From: Mesostigma viride
Lineage: Eukaryota > Streptophyta > Mesostigmatophyceae > Mesostigmatales > Mesostigmataceae
Direction: 5' to 3'
NCBI GenBank assembly: GCA_009746045.1
Contig: RPFO01000059.1
Span: forward strand, 2,390,568 to 2,418,067
Length of the DNA stretch: 27,500 nucleotides
Each line of letters opens with the position of its first letter. The stretch's first letter is position 1. The notes under the pieces are model-generated. The model worked only from the letters and a program-made list of their open reading frames with translations, made no database searches and had not been told where the DNA came from. This document shows, in pieces, positions 1 to 8,295 of this stretch. The position numbers and the translations under genes were made by a program.

Positions 1-183
1 ATGGATGGATGGATGGATGGATGGATGGATGGATGGATGGATGGATGGATGGATGGATGGATGGATGGATGGATGGATGGATGGATGGATGGATGGATGG
101 ATGGATGGATGGATGGATGGATGGATGGATGGATGGATGGATGGATGGATGGATGGATGGATGGATGGATGGATGGATGGATT
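1..183. repeat. (ATGG)n microsatellite, about 45 copies
   Basis: This is a perfect tetranucleotide array running from the window edge to about 183, then AT-rich sequence. It is open in several frames only because the 4-bp period never makes a stop. Read on the minus strand it is (CCAT)n directly after the 3' end of a LINE copy, so it may be the LINE tail or a pre-existing target. A short ATGGATGG stretch also sits at the other end of that LINE, near 1360-1372. Confidence 0.97.
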
Positions 184-203
184 AAAAATTTAATTAAATT
201 ATA

Positions 204-228
204 ACATGCCTCCGTTGGGGGGTCATGT
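204..228 (-). other. LINE 3' UTR stem-loop
   Basis: An outer stem ACATG (204-208) pairs with CATGT (224-228), and an inner CTCC pairs with GGGG/GGAG-type bases around a GTTGG loop. The same motif, with flanking GTAGCACATAT, recurs at 12673-12700 (opposite strand) and 13360-13384. Position and conservation suggest a 3' RNA structure read by the LINE reverse transcriptase. Confidence 0.6.
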
Positions 229-325
229 AGCACATATTCCTTGATGGTACGTGGTGGAAAGGAGAGAGCCGCGTAATCGAACTATCCTAACGCTAAGCTA
301 CCTAGTCCAGAAAATCCTAACTGCC

Positions 326-1355
326 CTACTCGTCAAAACGCCTCCTCCTCTTGGGGGGAGGGGGCTTGCCCACAGGGTCGGGCGTGTGAGCCTTGACAAT
401 CTTCTGCCACCGCGTCTTGTTCTGCATGGCAGTCCAAAGAAGGGAGAGAGAGTGGATGCGGTATTCAAACTGGGCTGGGACCAGTAGGTCATCCAGCAGC
501 ACCTGTACGTAGTTCGTGACATGTTTCCCTACCCTTTTGGGAATGTGGCTTGGGGCCAGGCCAGGTCAGAATGTGCTGCCCTGGCTCAGGCCAAGCCGCT
601 GGGGGCCTGCCAGACCAAGGGCGGTGTCGACCTCGCTAGTGCGAGCAAGGTGTCCTACAAATGCTATCCTACGCTGTCTAATCTCGTCCGAAATACGAGG
701 CATGCCCTGATACAAAGACTCTGATGACGGGCGCTTGGAAAACCCTACGTTCAAGACCTGTCGGAGCATCCTGTAAACTGTGCCGTCCAGCCTAGCTGCC
801 AGTGTGGGTGTGAGTGTCCACGCCTCGGCGCCATACGTGAGCACCATGAGGACGAGGACCTTGAAGAGCATGCGCTTGCGGTGGTCGCCCAGGCCCTTGG
901 AGCGCCAGTAGGTGTTGAGCGAACGGAGCCTAGCCCAGGCCAGGCCGATGCAGGTGTCCACATCGTCGGCGGTGTCAGGGAGCCAGCTCCCTACATAACA
1001 GCTTGAAGCGATCGCGGAACGGGACCGTCGTCCCATCGAGCAGGCGCGGCAGCGGCGGTTGACTGGAGGCCCCAATCACCATCGCCTCAGTTGTGACACT
1101 AATCTCCAACCCCACCGCCCTCGCCTCCAGGCCCAGACAGTCCATGCAGCCAGGTCTGAATGTGCTCGGGGCGCGCGATGAGGGTGGTGTCATCCGCATA
1201 AATCAGGTCGGCCAGGCGGTAACCAGGTCGAACCCCGCCATGCTCTTTCTCGTTAAGGATGTCCAAGCCTGGCTCAAACCCCTTATAAGAGCAGTAAAGC
1301 GCGCACGTGCTCGGCGCATGACGTGATCCACGACAATAATGAACAGGTATGGGGA
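326..1355 (-). pseudogene. LINE ORF2 fragment: C-terminal RT and thumb region, frameshifted
   Basis: The residues visible in order on the minus strand are LSPYLFIIVVDHVMR (RT block, about 1355-1310), then GYRLADLIYADDTTLIA with the catalytic YADD box (about 1220-1170). Next come CYVGSWL...DVDTCIGLAWARL, RKRMLFKVLVLMVLTYGAEAWTL (about 995-810) and the final MQNKTRWQKIV, ending at the TAG at 326. These blocks are in different frames: there is one change between the first block and the YADD block, another between YADD and the next block, and at least one more before the C-terminus. The protein is therefore inactive as it stands. The endonuclease and N-terminal RT blocks are missing through 5' truncation. 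No host function is implied. Confidence 0.85.
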
Positions 1356-1459
1356 CAGGATGGATGGATGGGGACACGCAAACCTACCGGTCTAATCTAT
1401 ATGTACAACATCAAGCCAACAGTCTATTATTTGTAATTGCCCATGTGCATAGAGACAAC

Positions 1460-1681
1460 CGATGCCGGTTTTTTACGGTGACGGCCTGACGGAATGCAAT
1501 ATACGAGAATGCTCATAACTTTTGATTCTGGTCATGAAATTACACCGGGTTGGTTGCAATAGAATCGTCTTCTCAAGGCGAACACGTTTATATCATTTTC
1601 GGCTTGCAGCCATCGCCCCAGATTTCGTAAGCTATCAGAAAACTCGGCACAGGCGGAGTTCGTCTTTTCCGGATCCGAGCT
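1460..1681 (+). promoter_or_regulatory. L1-like 5' leader, family shared with two minus-strand copies
   Basis: The stretch GACGGAATG...GCTCATAACTTT...CGTCTTCTCAAGGCGAACACG...TATATCATTTTC matches, in order and spacing, the minus-strand sequences at about 15235-15100 and, more weakly, 12640-12510. The shared core contains a small hairpin (CGTCTT, short loop, AAGACG in the 15145 copy). It sits just upstream of an ORF1-like start at 1682, so it is read as a retrotransposon 5' UTR or promoter region. No transcription start can be placed. Confidence 0.5.
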
Positions 1682-1818
1682 ATGGCGGAATCACAGCCAG
1701 CAGCCTCCCATCCTCTTGCAGATGGGGAGGAAACCGCGCCCAGCACCATTTTGCAGCTGCTCGCAGATGCGGAAACCTTAGCGACGCAGCCACCGGCTGA
1801 CGAGGCGGCCATTAACCC
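1682..1818 (+). pseudogene. N-terminal fragment of an L1-like ORF1
   Basis: An ATG at 1682 opens MAESQPAASHPLADGEE, an acidic, Ala/Pro-rich stretch of about 45 codons. It then runs straight into the first 393-bp monomer at about 1818, where coding character is lost. The upstream leader is shared with other ORF1-carrying elements in the window, which is the main reason to call it an ORF1 start. It has no recognised domain. The abrupt junction suggests that a second element inserted here or recombined with it. Confidence 0.45.
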
Positions 1819-2710
1819 CAGTTCGATTCCGGTCGGATTCATTTGCAGATCGCGTTTTCCGCGTTTTCCGCGGCCCGGCACTGAACGCAAAGGTTTTCAC
1901 CTTTGCGGAGTGTCTGATCAGAATATACGCTTGGCTGATTTCGATAGTACCGGCTACGCCCCCTTCTAAAGAAGGATTCAGCCGTGTTCAGCCCGTCTCA
2001 CGGTGCGAGACTGAACAAGTCTCGCGTGCAGACACGTGTGTAGTACTCCTACACACAGATCTCGAGTGATTTATCTAGTACCAAATTCGAAAGGCTTGCA
2101 TCACTCCCCGGAAAGGAGAACTTTTGCGGATGACTGTAGGTGTAAGTTGGCGATGCCATGGTAACCGGAGACGTCCGTCCTATAGTCAGCAAAATTGGTG
2201 CGAGAGGTCCCCAGTTCGATTCCGGTCGGATTCATTTGCAGATCGTGTTTTCCGCGTTTTCCGCGGCCCGGCACTGAACGCAAAGGTTTTCACCTTTGCG
2301 GAGTGTCTGATCAGAATATACGCTTGGCTGATTTCGATAGTACCGGCTACGCCCCCTTCTAAAGAAGGATTCAGCCGTGTTCAGCCCGTCTCACGGTGCG
2401 AGACTGAACAAGTCTCGCGTGCAGACACGTGTGTAGTACTCCTACACACAGATCTCGAGTGATTTATCTAGTACCAAATTCGAAAGGCTTGCATCACTCC
2501 CCGGAAAGGAGAACTTTTGCGGATGACTGTAGGTGTAAGTTGGCGATGCCATGGTAACCGGAGACGTCCGTCCTATAGTCAGCAAAATTGGTGCGAGAGG
2601 TCCCCAGTTCGATTCCGGTCGGATTCATTTGCAGATCGCGTTTTCCGCGTTTTCCGCGGCCCGGCACTGAACGCAAAGGTTTTCACCTTTGCGGAGTGTC
2701 TGATCAGAAA
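1818..2710 (+). repeat. 393-bp tandem monomers (about 2.3 copies), probable L1 5' UTR array
   Basis: The motif CAGTTCGATTCCGGTCGG starts at about 1819, 2212 and 2605, giving an exact 393-bp period. The full copies are almost identical, with only scattered differences (for example GATCGCG versus GATCGTG). The third copy breaks at CTGATCAG near 2700 and is followed within 50 bp by the ORF1 ATG at 2756. That layout matches the monomer promoters upstream of ORF1 in some mammalian L1 families. Each monomer holds three strong hairpins: CGCAAAGGT/ACCTTTGCG, GCGAGACT/AGTCTCGC and TGTGTAG/CTACACA. Confidence 0.85.
2172..2236 (+). promoter_or_regulatory. tRNA-like (pol III box B-like) segment in the monomer
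   Basis: The segment GTCCGTCC...TATAGTCAGC...GTTCGATTC...GGTCGGATT has a perfect box B (GWTCRANNC). The ends could pair as an acceptor stem (TCCGTCC with GGTCGGA, 6 of 7 pairs). It is about 60 nt and lacks an anticodon arm, so it is not a functional tRNA. It recurs at the next monomer junction (about 2565-2629). It may be a tRNA-derived internal promoter, or chance. Confidence 0.3.
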
Positions 2711-2755
2711 ATTAACGCCCCCTCCAAGCGGCATTGCGCCGGACCAGCGGACGAG

Positions 2756-3653
2756 ATGGATAGCCAGGTCCCTCCGCCATCGGCTGCTTTTTCCAGCGAG
2801 GTAATCCGTGAGGAACCCCCCCTGGACGACGCTATCAACGACGCTGCCTTTAACCCAGCGTCTTTCATGCCCGCGCAGGCTGTATCCGAGCACGAGTTCT
2901 TTTCGCTTACCGCCGAGCAGGCGCAGGCCATCCTGCGCTACATGGCCGCCCACGACCTCCAGCTCTTCGCTCCTGGCAGGCCAGGCGACACCATCCCATG
3001 CAGTGGCAGACATTGCCGAACTGGATGAGCCACAGCTTCGACTTTCTGTATTCTTGAGCCATGCGCAGGCCCCAAGCCTCGATCCGGGCACTCATTGCCG
3101 CCTACCAAGACGCCGAGCAAGGCCCCGCCAACACTCCTCGTGCTTCCCCGGAAGCCGACCTGCAACAGCTCAACCAGAAAGTCGCGCGGACATGGCCGCC
3201 CAGCTAGGTGACCTGTCAACTGCTCTGCGCCAGGACACCGCCGAGCTACGCACCAGCATGGCTAAGGTGAAGGCAGCCCTGGCCACCTCCGGCGGCCCAG
3301 CAGGCCGCGCCCAACCGCCTCCCAGCTATGCAACCATGGTGAAGCAGGCGGACATTGCTAACATGATGGCGCCGACGCAGCCTGCACGGAGGGGGCCAGT
3401 GGCCCACAAGACCGCAATTGAAGACGACCAACGATCACGCAGTATCGTGGTACGTTACTCTTCGAGGTCGCGGGTCCTCAAGAAACGGACCTGATGGTTG
3501 CATGAACCCCTGCACCGGAACCTCATCGTGGGCCTGCTTCATTTGGGCAATGACCGCATCCGCATTCAGAGTCGGCAGCATGGATCAGCAGGCCAACCTG
3601 GCCCCATCCGGGCCGACCTTCACGAGTGTTGCCAGCAAGGTGAAAGTCCTGCA
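2756..3653 (+). pseudogene. L1-like ORF1, 5' part, frameshifted and cut by the CACTA element
   Basis: The ATG at 2756 (MDSQVPPPSAAF) follows the 393-bp monomers. An acidic N-terminus leads to FFSLTAEQAQAILRYMAAHD, which parallels MLTKEQCDEVLRHL in the minus-strand ORF1 near 16365. A frameshift near 3000 ends this frame. Coding resumes in other frames: a WQTLPNW segment, then a helical stretch (MAAQLGDLSTALRQDTAEL, about 3190-3250), then PPPSYATMVKQ, a motif also seen as PPLSYADLLR near 11580. Further shifts follow, up to the CACTA insertion at 3654. ORF1 proteins of L1 elements bind RNA and combine a coiled coil, an RRM and a C-terminal domain. Here only the order of parts survives. The C-terminal part continues at 8899. 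Confidence 0.75.
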
Positions 3654-3665
3654 CACTAGGAACTC

Positions 3666-3999
3666 AATTTCTGAGAAAATTCTCAAAACCCCTCAATTTT
3701 CTCACCCCTTTGAGAATTTTGGTGAGAAAAGTGAGAAAAATCTCAATTTTTTTCCGCAAACGCTAGGCAAAAAATCTCACCAGGGTGAGATTTTGGTGAG
3801 AAAAAGGGGGTTTTGGTGAGATTTGGGTGAGAAAAAACCCTAAAGTGAGAAAAAAGGTGAGAATGGGTGAGAAAAAGTGAGAAAAAGTGAGAAAAAGTGA
3901 GAAAAGTGAGAAGTTTCTCACCAAGAGTATAACACGAGAAAAACCATGAGTCAACATGGTGAGAAATTTCTCACCAAGAGTGTAACACGAGAAAAATGA
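3666..3999 (+). repeat. Left subterminal GTGAGAAA array of the CACTA element
   Basis: This stretch holds dozens of variants of GTGAGAAA / TCTCAC, spaced about 8-12 bp apart. It ends with two copies of a 51-bp direct repeat (about 3908 and 3959) built on TTTCTCACCAAGAGT and AACACGAGAAAAA. Such arrays are expected binding sites for the CACTA-encoded DNA-binding protein. Confidence 0.85.
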
Positions 4000-4146
4000 T
4001 GAGCTTTATTTCATTAAGTCCTTGACGTGAAAAAAAACTCAACCACTTTGATATGCATTATAGCGCACAAAGGTGCAATATAGGGTTATCAAACAATATA
4101 AAACAGCACATCATTCCATAAACAATGCTGTCATGCCCAAATTAAA

Positions 4147-4430
4147 TCAAATGTCATCTTCTTCAGAACTGCTGTCCGAGGGGTTGCTTGCATCAACATC
4201 ATCTTCTGGTGACATAGTGTCATCCCCACTAGTGTCGCAATAGTTCACAGCTTTACGCTGCCTTCCACTGGCCCTCTTTGCCATAGGGACCTCCTCAATT
4301 ACAACGGTGGGCTGGCTAGGTCCAGCATCTGTGGGAGCACCACGCTTGCGGCTGCGCCCTCGAGCAGGTGCCTTGCCAGCGCGGCGCACCACATCGCCAT
4401 CACCTAGGTCTGCCGCTGCCACCTTCTACG
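4147..4430 (-). CDS. Terminal exon of an unknown gene, acidic C-terminus (inside CACTA)
   Basis: The frame is open from a plausible acceptor (CAACGTAG, about 4431) to a TGA-type stop at 4147. It encodes a basic, Pro-rich part (APARGRSRKRGAP), then SGRQRKAVNY, then a Ser/Asp/Glu-rich tail ending NPSDSSSEEDDI. Basic-plus-acidic tails are common in nuclear, DNA-associated proteins, but no named domain is visible. It lies close to the left subterminal array and reads outward. The neighbouring exon candidate at 4747-4824 does not join it in a consistent phase, so either an exon lies between them or the gene is decayed. It could belong to the transposon or be a captured host gene. Confidence 0.5.
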
Positions 4431-4436
4431 TTGAAC

Positions 4437-4503
4437 GTTGTGTCAGCACAGCGATCTCGCCTGCATTCAAACAAACGCACACCGATAACCCAGCAAAGAG
4501 TAT
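4437..4503. repeat. Direct repeat, copy 1 (partner at 4833-4900)
   Basis: About 67 bp, starting GTTGTGTCAGCACAGCGATC and containing GCACACCGATAACC, recurs at 4833-4900 with a few substitutions, a period of 396 bp. Both copies sit immediately upstream, on the minus strand, of an exon acceptor. This points to duplication of an intron end or of an exon-intron unit. Confidence 0.85.
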
Positions 4504-4746
4504 TATTATTGCAAGTATTGGTTATTAAAAAAAATAGAACAGATACAACACAGGACGCTTTTACTGGCGGCAAGATCATGGCACCCGGATGGGTAAAACC
4601 AAACAAACTAGATATTAATTACTAGGGCTGGCTTTGTGACAGTAAAACATGATTGCATGGCTAATCCCAAGGCGCCTTTCAATAGGACTGAATTAAAATA
4701 ACCAAAGCAGACGGCGTAAGTAGCATTTGCAAAAAACAAGGCTCAC

Positions 4747-4824
4747 CAGTAGGCCTCGTCGCCATTCGCAGGGTCGCTGTAATCAGCCTTGGGAAGGGCA
4801 TCTTTTACAGCTACCAGCAAATCC
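4747..4824 (-). CDS. Candidate internal exon of the same minus-strand gene
   Basis: A 78-bp open stretch lies between an AG acceptor (GGCAAG) and a good GTGAGC donor. It reads DLLVAVKDALPKADYSDP then NGDEAYW. The intron sequence just upstream of its acceptor (4833-4900) is a near copy of the one upstream of the 4147 exon. I do not recognise the protein. Confidence 0.4.
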
Positions 4825-4832
4825 CTTGCCGC

Positions 4833-4900
4833 GTTGTGTCAGCACAGCGATCCCCCCTGCATCCAAACAAAGGCACACCGATAACCAAGAAAAGAGTATG
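4833..4900. repeat. Direct repeat, copy 2 (partner at 4437-4503)
   Basis: This is the second copy of the intron-end duplication, with about 85-90% identity by eye to 4437-4503. Confidence 0.85.
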
Positions 4901-4997
4901 CAAATGTGTAGCCTTGTTCATTGAAATTATGGCTGGCTTACGCAAAGAGCGACTGTAAGATGACCTATACAGTGGGGCCGGAAACAGCTTGCTTGAT
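4901..4997 (+). repeat. Inverted duplicate of the exon at 6992-7183, degenerate copy
   Basis: Read on the plus strand, this stretch matches the minus strand at about 7190-7096. It includes the acceptor TGTGTAG, CATTGAAATTA and GTGGGGCCGGAAAC. The encoded MTYTVGPETACLI is shared, but this copy has an extra 3 bp or so after AAGAGCGACT and other changes. Similarity stops at GCTTGCTTGAT. Confidence 0.85.
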
Positions 4998-5277
4998 CAG
5001 GGCGTGTTTTTCGAGCTTCACTGGCCGGGAGTGTCTAGTGGTGAGAACCATTGCTGCGATCGCTTTCCCACCATTTACGAGGAAATACCCGCAAATGAAA
5101 AACCACTGAAACGGTCTAGCTAGTCAGTCATTACATTAGCCACATGCCATCATGCATGTTTCCAAACGTCCAAGAACTGCACACGGTGCAAATGCCATTT
5201 GCAGTGCAAAAATCCAGAGGACACGACCTCATTGCTTCATATTTGTATGCAGAAGAATAAAAAAGTAACATGCCCGC

Positions 5278-6601
5278 CAGTGTACAGCCATACGCAATAC
5301 GCAATCGTACGGGGCCCATGGGTATGGTGTATAATACGCCCATACGGGGTATAATACGCAAATCATACGGGGACTCTTGAAAATGCTGTTTTTTGCATGG
5401 TTCAGGGGGTTCTTCAACATTCTGACCAATCAGGCATGTTTTTTTTGTGTTCTTGCAACACCACTTGCCTTTATTTAACACATCATCACATAATATTGCC
5501 GTTGCCGTCGCTGCATGCCTACAAATACAAGCATTGTACATCTGTTGTTATTAATAATGTCTGTAAATAGCACACGGTCAGTCGGCCAACTTGCCAAAAG
5601 TAATAAGACATTGTGCCAGAAACAGACATCTTGCCTACTCGTGGTAGGCCACCATGCAATATTGATCTACATGAAGCAAGAATCCATACGGGCTGCCAAC
5701 AATGTGGCTAGCGTGCAGGATACCATGCATGCCAGCAACCCGACCCAGCTTCCCTAAACCATTAACACATATGGTATGGTGGCTGGCTAGCAGCAGCCTG
5801 CATGGCTAAATAAGGCATTTATGTGCATCGCGAGTCACACCAAATACCCCGCAGCCTGCGACGTAATGCCTCCGGCGGCCTCTTGCACTCGATCGCTCAC
5901 TCTTGCCTCCTTCGCGTACGTAGCGCCAATGATATGGCGGGTGCTAGCCTTGCTCGGGTGGTACTTGGTAGAACCCGAGAATTTTGCATCCAAAAGTGTG
6001 CACGTCACTTAGCTTGTAGTTACCTGTCGGCTGCCCTTTCTTGTTGAGAGTCTGTTCTTTCACGATGTGTGTCCAGACAGTCTCGAATACGGCCTGCATC
6101 TCGTCGGCCCAGTCATCATCGTGTTCCATATAGACCCACACCATCACCGTCGCTATAGCCATGGTGCCTGGATGTCAATTGTGCTACGATTAAATGTTAG
6201 GTGCCAGATGCGCGCCCTTGTTGGCAGACAACATAACTTCGTCACCTAATTTCCTCGTCCTTCGTCTCCTAGACCCTAGTCCGACACGCAGCAATCTGCA
6301 GCAATGCACGTACAGTCGTACATGCACGGCCAGCTTGGCACCTGCATGTCGTTTATTTGTCGCGGAGTTCCAGGTCGCCTAGATACAGTCTAGTTCCGGC
6401 TCCACGTGCCGTCCAAAATGATGCCAGAAGCTACTTCGAACGCGGTTCATACGCAAAAAATACGCAAAAAATACGCAATACGCAAAAAATACGCAAAAAA
6501 TACGCAGTGCGTATTTTTTTTCCCATTTTCATACGGAAATCTTGCGTATGGCGTATAATACGCGCCATACGGCGTATTATACGCCGTATGGCTGTTCACT
6601 G
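5278..6601. mobile_element. Nested hAT-like DNA transposon, 1,324 bp
   Basis: The terminal inverted repeats are CAGTGTACAGCCATACG at 5278-5294 and the complement of CAGTGAACAGCCATACG at 6585-6601 (16 of 17 match). Both ends are packed with ATACGC / GCGTAT units (5288-5400 and 6447-6592). Short subterminal motifs and CAGTG-type ends are typical of hAT elements. The 8 bp on each side are ATGCCCGC and GGACCCGC (5 of 8 match), a possible worn 8-bp target duplication. At 1.3 kb it is too short for a full hAT transposase, so it is probably non-autonomous. It lies inside the CACTA element and so is younger than it. Confidence 0.75.
6024..6162 (-). CDS. Candidate first exon inside the hAT-like element
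   Basis: An ATG at 6162 in a good context (CACCATGGC) opens MAIATVMVWVYMEHDDDW, then EMQAVFETVWTHIVKE, and reaches a GTAACT donor at 6018-6023. Reading through instead gives a stop near 5944. The stretch looks like genuine protein, with mixed composition and no low complexity, but I do not recognise it. It may be a transposase remnant or a captured host exon. The 1.3-kb element has little room for more coding sequence. Confidence 0.4.
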
Positions 6602-6616
6602 GGACCCGCATGCATA

Positions 6617-6723
6617 AAGGGCCTGAATTCTGATGCGGGCCCAACGGCAGCACCGCCAAAGCAGATCGATAATTAAGGGCCCGCAGTCTGATGCGGGCCC
6701 CACGGCACCACCGCCATAGCAGA
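6617..6723. repeat. Two-copy tandem duplication, period about 58 bp
   Basis: AAGGGCC...TCTGATGCGGGCCC...ACGGCA.CACCGCCA.AGCAGA occurs at 6617-6665 and 6675-6723. It overlaps the 3' side of the exon candidate at 6700-6869, next to the right end of the hAT-like element. Confidence 0.8.
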
Positions 6724-6869
6724 GCTCGAAGGTCGTGGTGCGCGTGAAACGTACGTATGCCCTTTGTCGGTAGGTGCCGTTGGGGTCAAATTGGGTGCCG
6801 CCAAAATCGGGCCGACGCGTCAATAGACTGAGGCCGTCGATGAGTGCCATCATGCGGCTTGGGTCACTT
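6700..6869 (-). CDS. Candidate exon in the CACTA element
   Basis: A good acceptor (TTCTCCAACAG) precedes 6869. The frame is open through SDPSRMMALIDGLSLLTRR, DFGGTQFDPNGTYRQR and FTRTTTFELCYGGGA. The donor cannot be fixed because the 58-bp duplication covers the likely exon end. The composition is protein-like and not repetitive. I do not recognise the family. It lies upstream of the hAT insertion and could belong to the same minus-strand gene as 4147-4430. Confidence 0.45.
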
Positions 6870-6991
6870 CTGTTGGAGAACTTTACCTAAGTTAACTTAA
6901 CGCAAACCACTGGTCGCCCGCGTCAGGAACCGGCCCAACGGCTCTCCCGCAACAGAAAATTACGCGGCATACTGCATAAGTCGTCGGATTG

Positions 6992-7183
6992 TTACATTTC
7001 GACGGTCAAGATTTCATGATGAGGTTTGCGTTCAATTTGCCGCAGTTTGCCGCCATGCAGAGAAAGTAGTCGTTGGACTCGTTGCCCACGATGAAACACA
7101 ATCAAGCAAGCCGTTTCCGGCCCCACCGTGTAGGTCATGTAGTCGCTCTTCACGTCAGCCAGCCGTAATTTCAATGCACAAGG
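6992..7183 (-). CDS. Candidate exon, 64 codons to a stop, with an inverted duplicate at 4901-4997
   Basis: After an acceptor (AAATGTGTAG) the frame reads PCALKLRLADVKSDYMTYTV, then ETACLIVFHRGQRVQRLL, then LRQIERKPHHEILTVEM and TAA at 6992. The first third is present again, degenerate and inverted, at 4901-4997, including the acceptor. Conservation of the acceptor plus coding sequence suggests that a genomic exon, not a cDNA, was duplicated. If the stop is real, this exon ends a gene; it could equally be followed by a donor before the stop. The function is unknown. Confidence 0.45.
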   Translation of the reverse strand, partial: PCALKLRLADVKSDYMTYTVGPETACLIVFHRGQRVQRLLSLHGGKLRQIERKPHHEILTVEM

Positions 7184-7554
7184 CTACACATTTCCATCTC
7201 CATTCATATTCATAATCCTGCACGACTCGAAAACGCGGACAAGATAACGGCAGGCTCGAGCTACCATGGTCCGGATTCTCCCGATTTCTGGCCTGCGCTG
7301 GTTGTCTCCTTGATATTGGCAACTCTCTCCGGTAAGAGATTTTCCGCAGTTTGGCTGTTTCGAAACGTTAATTAAGTCAGATGCCTTCGGATCAGGAGAC
7401 TCACACAGCCGCGAAATCATGCCAAAGGTCCTATGTTCGATCCCTTGCCGGGTAGCTTCTGAGCTTTCTTATTTTCTGTGTTCCGCGGAATCTCAGATTT
7501 GGGCCGCTAGCGTTTTCACGTTTGTTGCTTTCTGATCCGACGACAACGTTGTGC

Positions 7555-8295
7555 CTTGCTCGTGTGACATCTGGCGCATGGTGTGATTCATGTGTATGGT
7601 GCTGCCTTGCCAAATGGGGCTGCTTTGCCATAAGAGTGAGTGTTGGGTCATAAATCGTGTTCTACACATTTGCTGCATGGACCGTTGGGTGCAGGTGAGC
7701 TCTTTCTTAACTCGTAGAATGGTGATGTCTATGTCAAGGATCTGATATCTTTTTTTTCTCTTGCATATTGTGTCGCGGTTTGCTTGGATTCATGCAGGCA
7801 CCACGAGAATGAAATGGGAGCGGTTGCTATGCAGTGTTGATTTCCTTGTATGCCTCTTACTTGCAGGTAAACTGGACCGCCCAGGAGGAAGCTCGTGGTG
7901 GGAGGACTGACAGTGAGGATGGCATGCAATGACGATACCATGTCGTCGGCGTCGAGCGTTGCATCACCATCCAAGGTTAGCTGCACTGCTTTCATTTTAG
8001 GGGGAATTATAGGTGTCATTTTTTTGGCATTTGAAGGTATAGATGTTGATCTGCAAGGGCCTGTTTTTTTTTCCCCCTCTTGCATGCATGGATGTGTGGA
8101 ATTGTATGTTGCTTGGTTTGATTTGCCATACACAATTGCTGCATGGATTTTTAGGTGGTGCTGAGCTCAAGATCCTTGTAGAACGCTTACGTCTATGTCA
8201 AGGATCTGATTTCTTTTCCTCTTGCATGTATTGTGTCGGTTTGCTTGATTTCTTGCAGGCACCACGAGAGTAAAATGCAAGCGGTCCCACTTTCA
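7555..8295 (+). repeat. Segmental duplication with plus-strand exon-like pieces
   Basis: The block 7675-7830 (TGCTGCATGGA...GTCTATGTCAAGGATCTGAT...CTCTTGCAT...GTTTGCTTG...GCAGGCACCACGAGA) recurs at 8140-8290 with small indels, about 460 bp apart. Each copy ends in an acceptor-like TTTCTTGCAG or CATGCAG before GCACCACGAGA. Duplicated introns and exons of one plus-strand gene fragment would explain this. Confidence 0.75.
7867..7975 (+). pseudogene. Candidate plus-strand exon with a frameshift (CACTA right half)
   Basis: Acceptor TTACTTGCAG and donor AAG|GTTAGC bound 109 bp. The sequence reads VNWTAQEEARGGRTDSEDGM, then hits a stop. A one-base shift gives DDTMSSASSVASPSK up to the donor. The acidic, Ser-rich composition resembles linker regions. 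It lies between the two copies of the segmental duplication. The function is unknown. Confidence 0.3.

Larger units (their letters stand above)
184..1375 (-). mobile_element. 5'-truncated non-LTR retrotransposon (LINE), minus strand
   Basis: The element reads right to left: an RT segment starting near 1355, the ORF2 C-terminus with a stop at 326-328, a 3' UTR, a stem-loop at 204-228, an AT-rich tail, then (CCAT)n. The 5' end is cut inside the RT domain, as expected from incomplete target-primed reverse transcription. ATGG repeats lie at both ends (1-183 and about 1360-1372), which is compatible with a target-site duplication in a microsatellite. The clade is uncertain; the region downstream of the YADD box (YGAEAWTL, then MQNKTRWQKIV) resembles RTE/CR1/L2-type proteins. 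Confidence 0.85.

Noticed and set aside
1-204. Open frames encoding MDGW repeats, and the similar GWDGM and IPSHP frames at 16313-16758 and EWNGM frames at 13028-13363
   Set aside because: They exist only because simple repeats lack stops in several frames; there is no codon or domain support.
7400-7460. Possible tRNA from box B GTTCGATCC at 7439
   Set aside because: Bases around the loop do not form a T stem and no acceptor or D arm can be paired.
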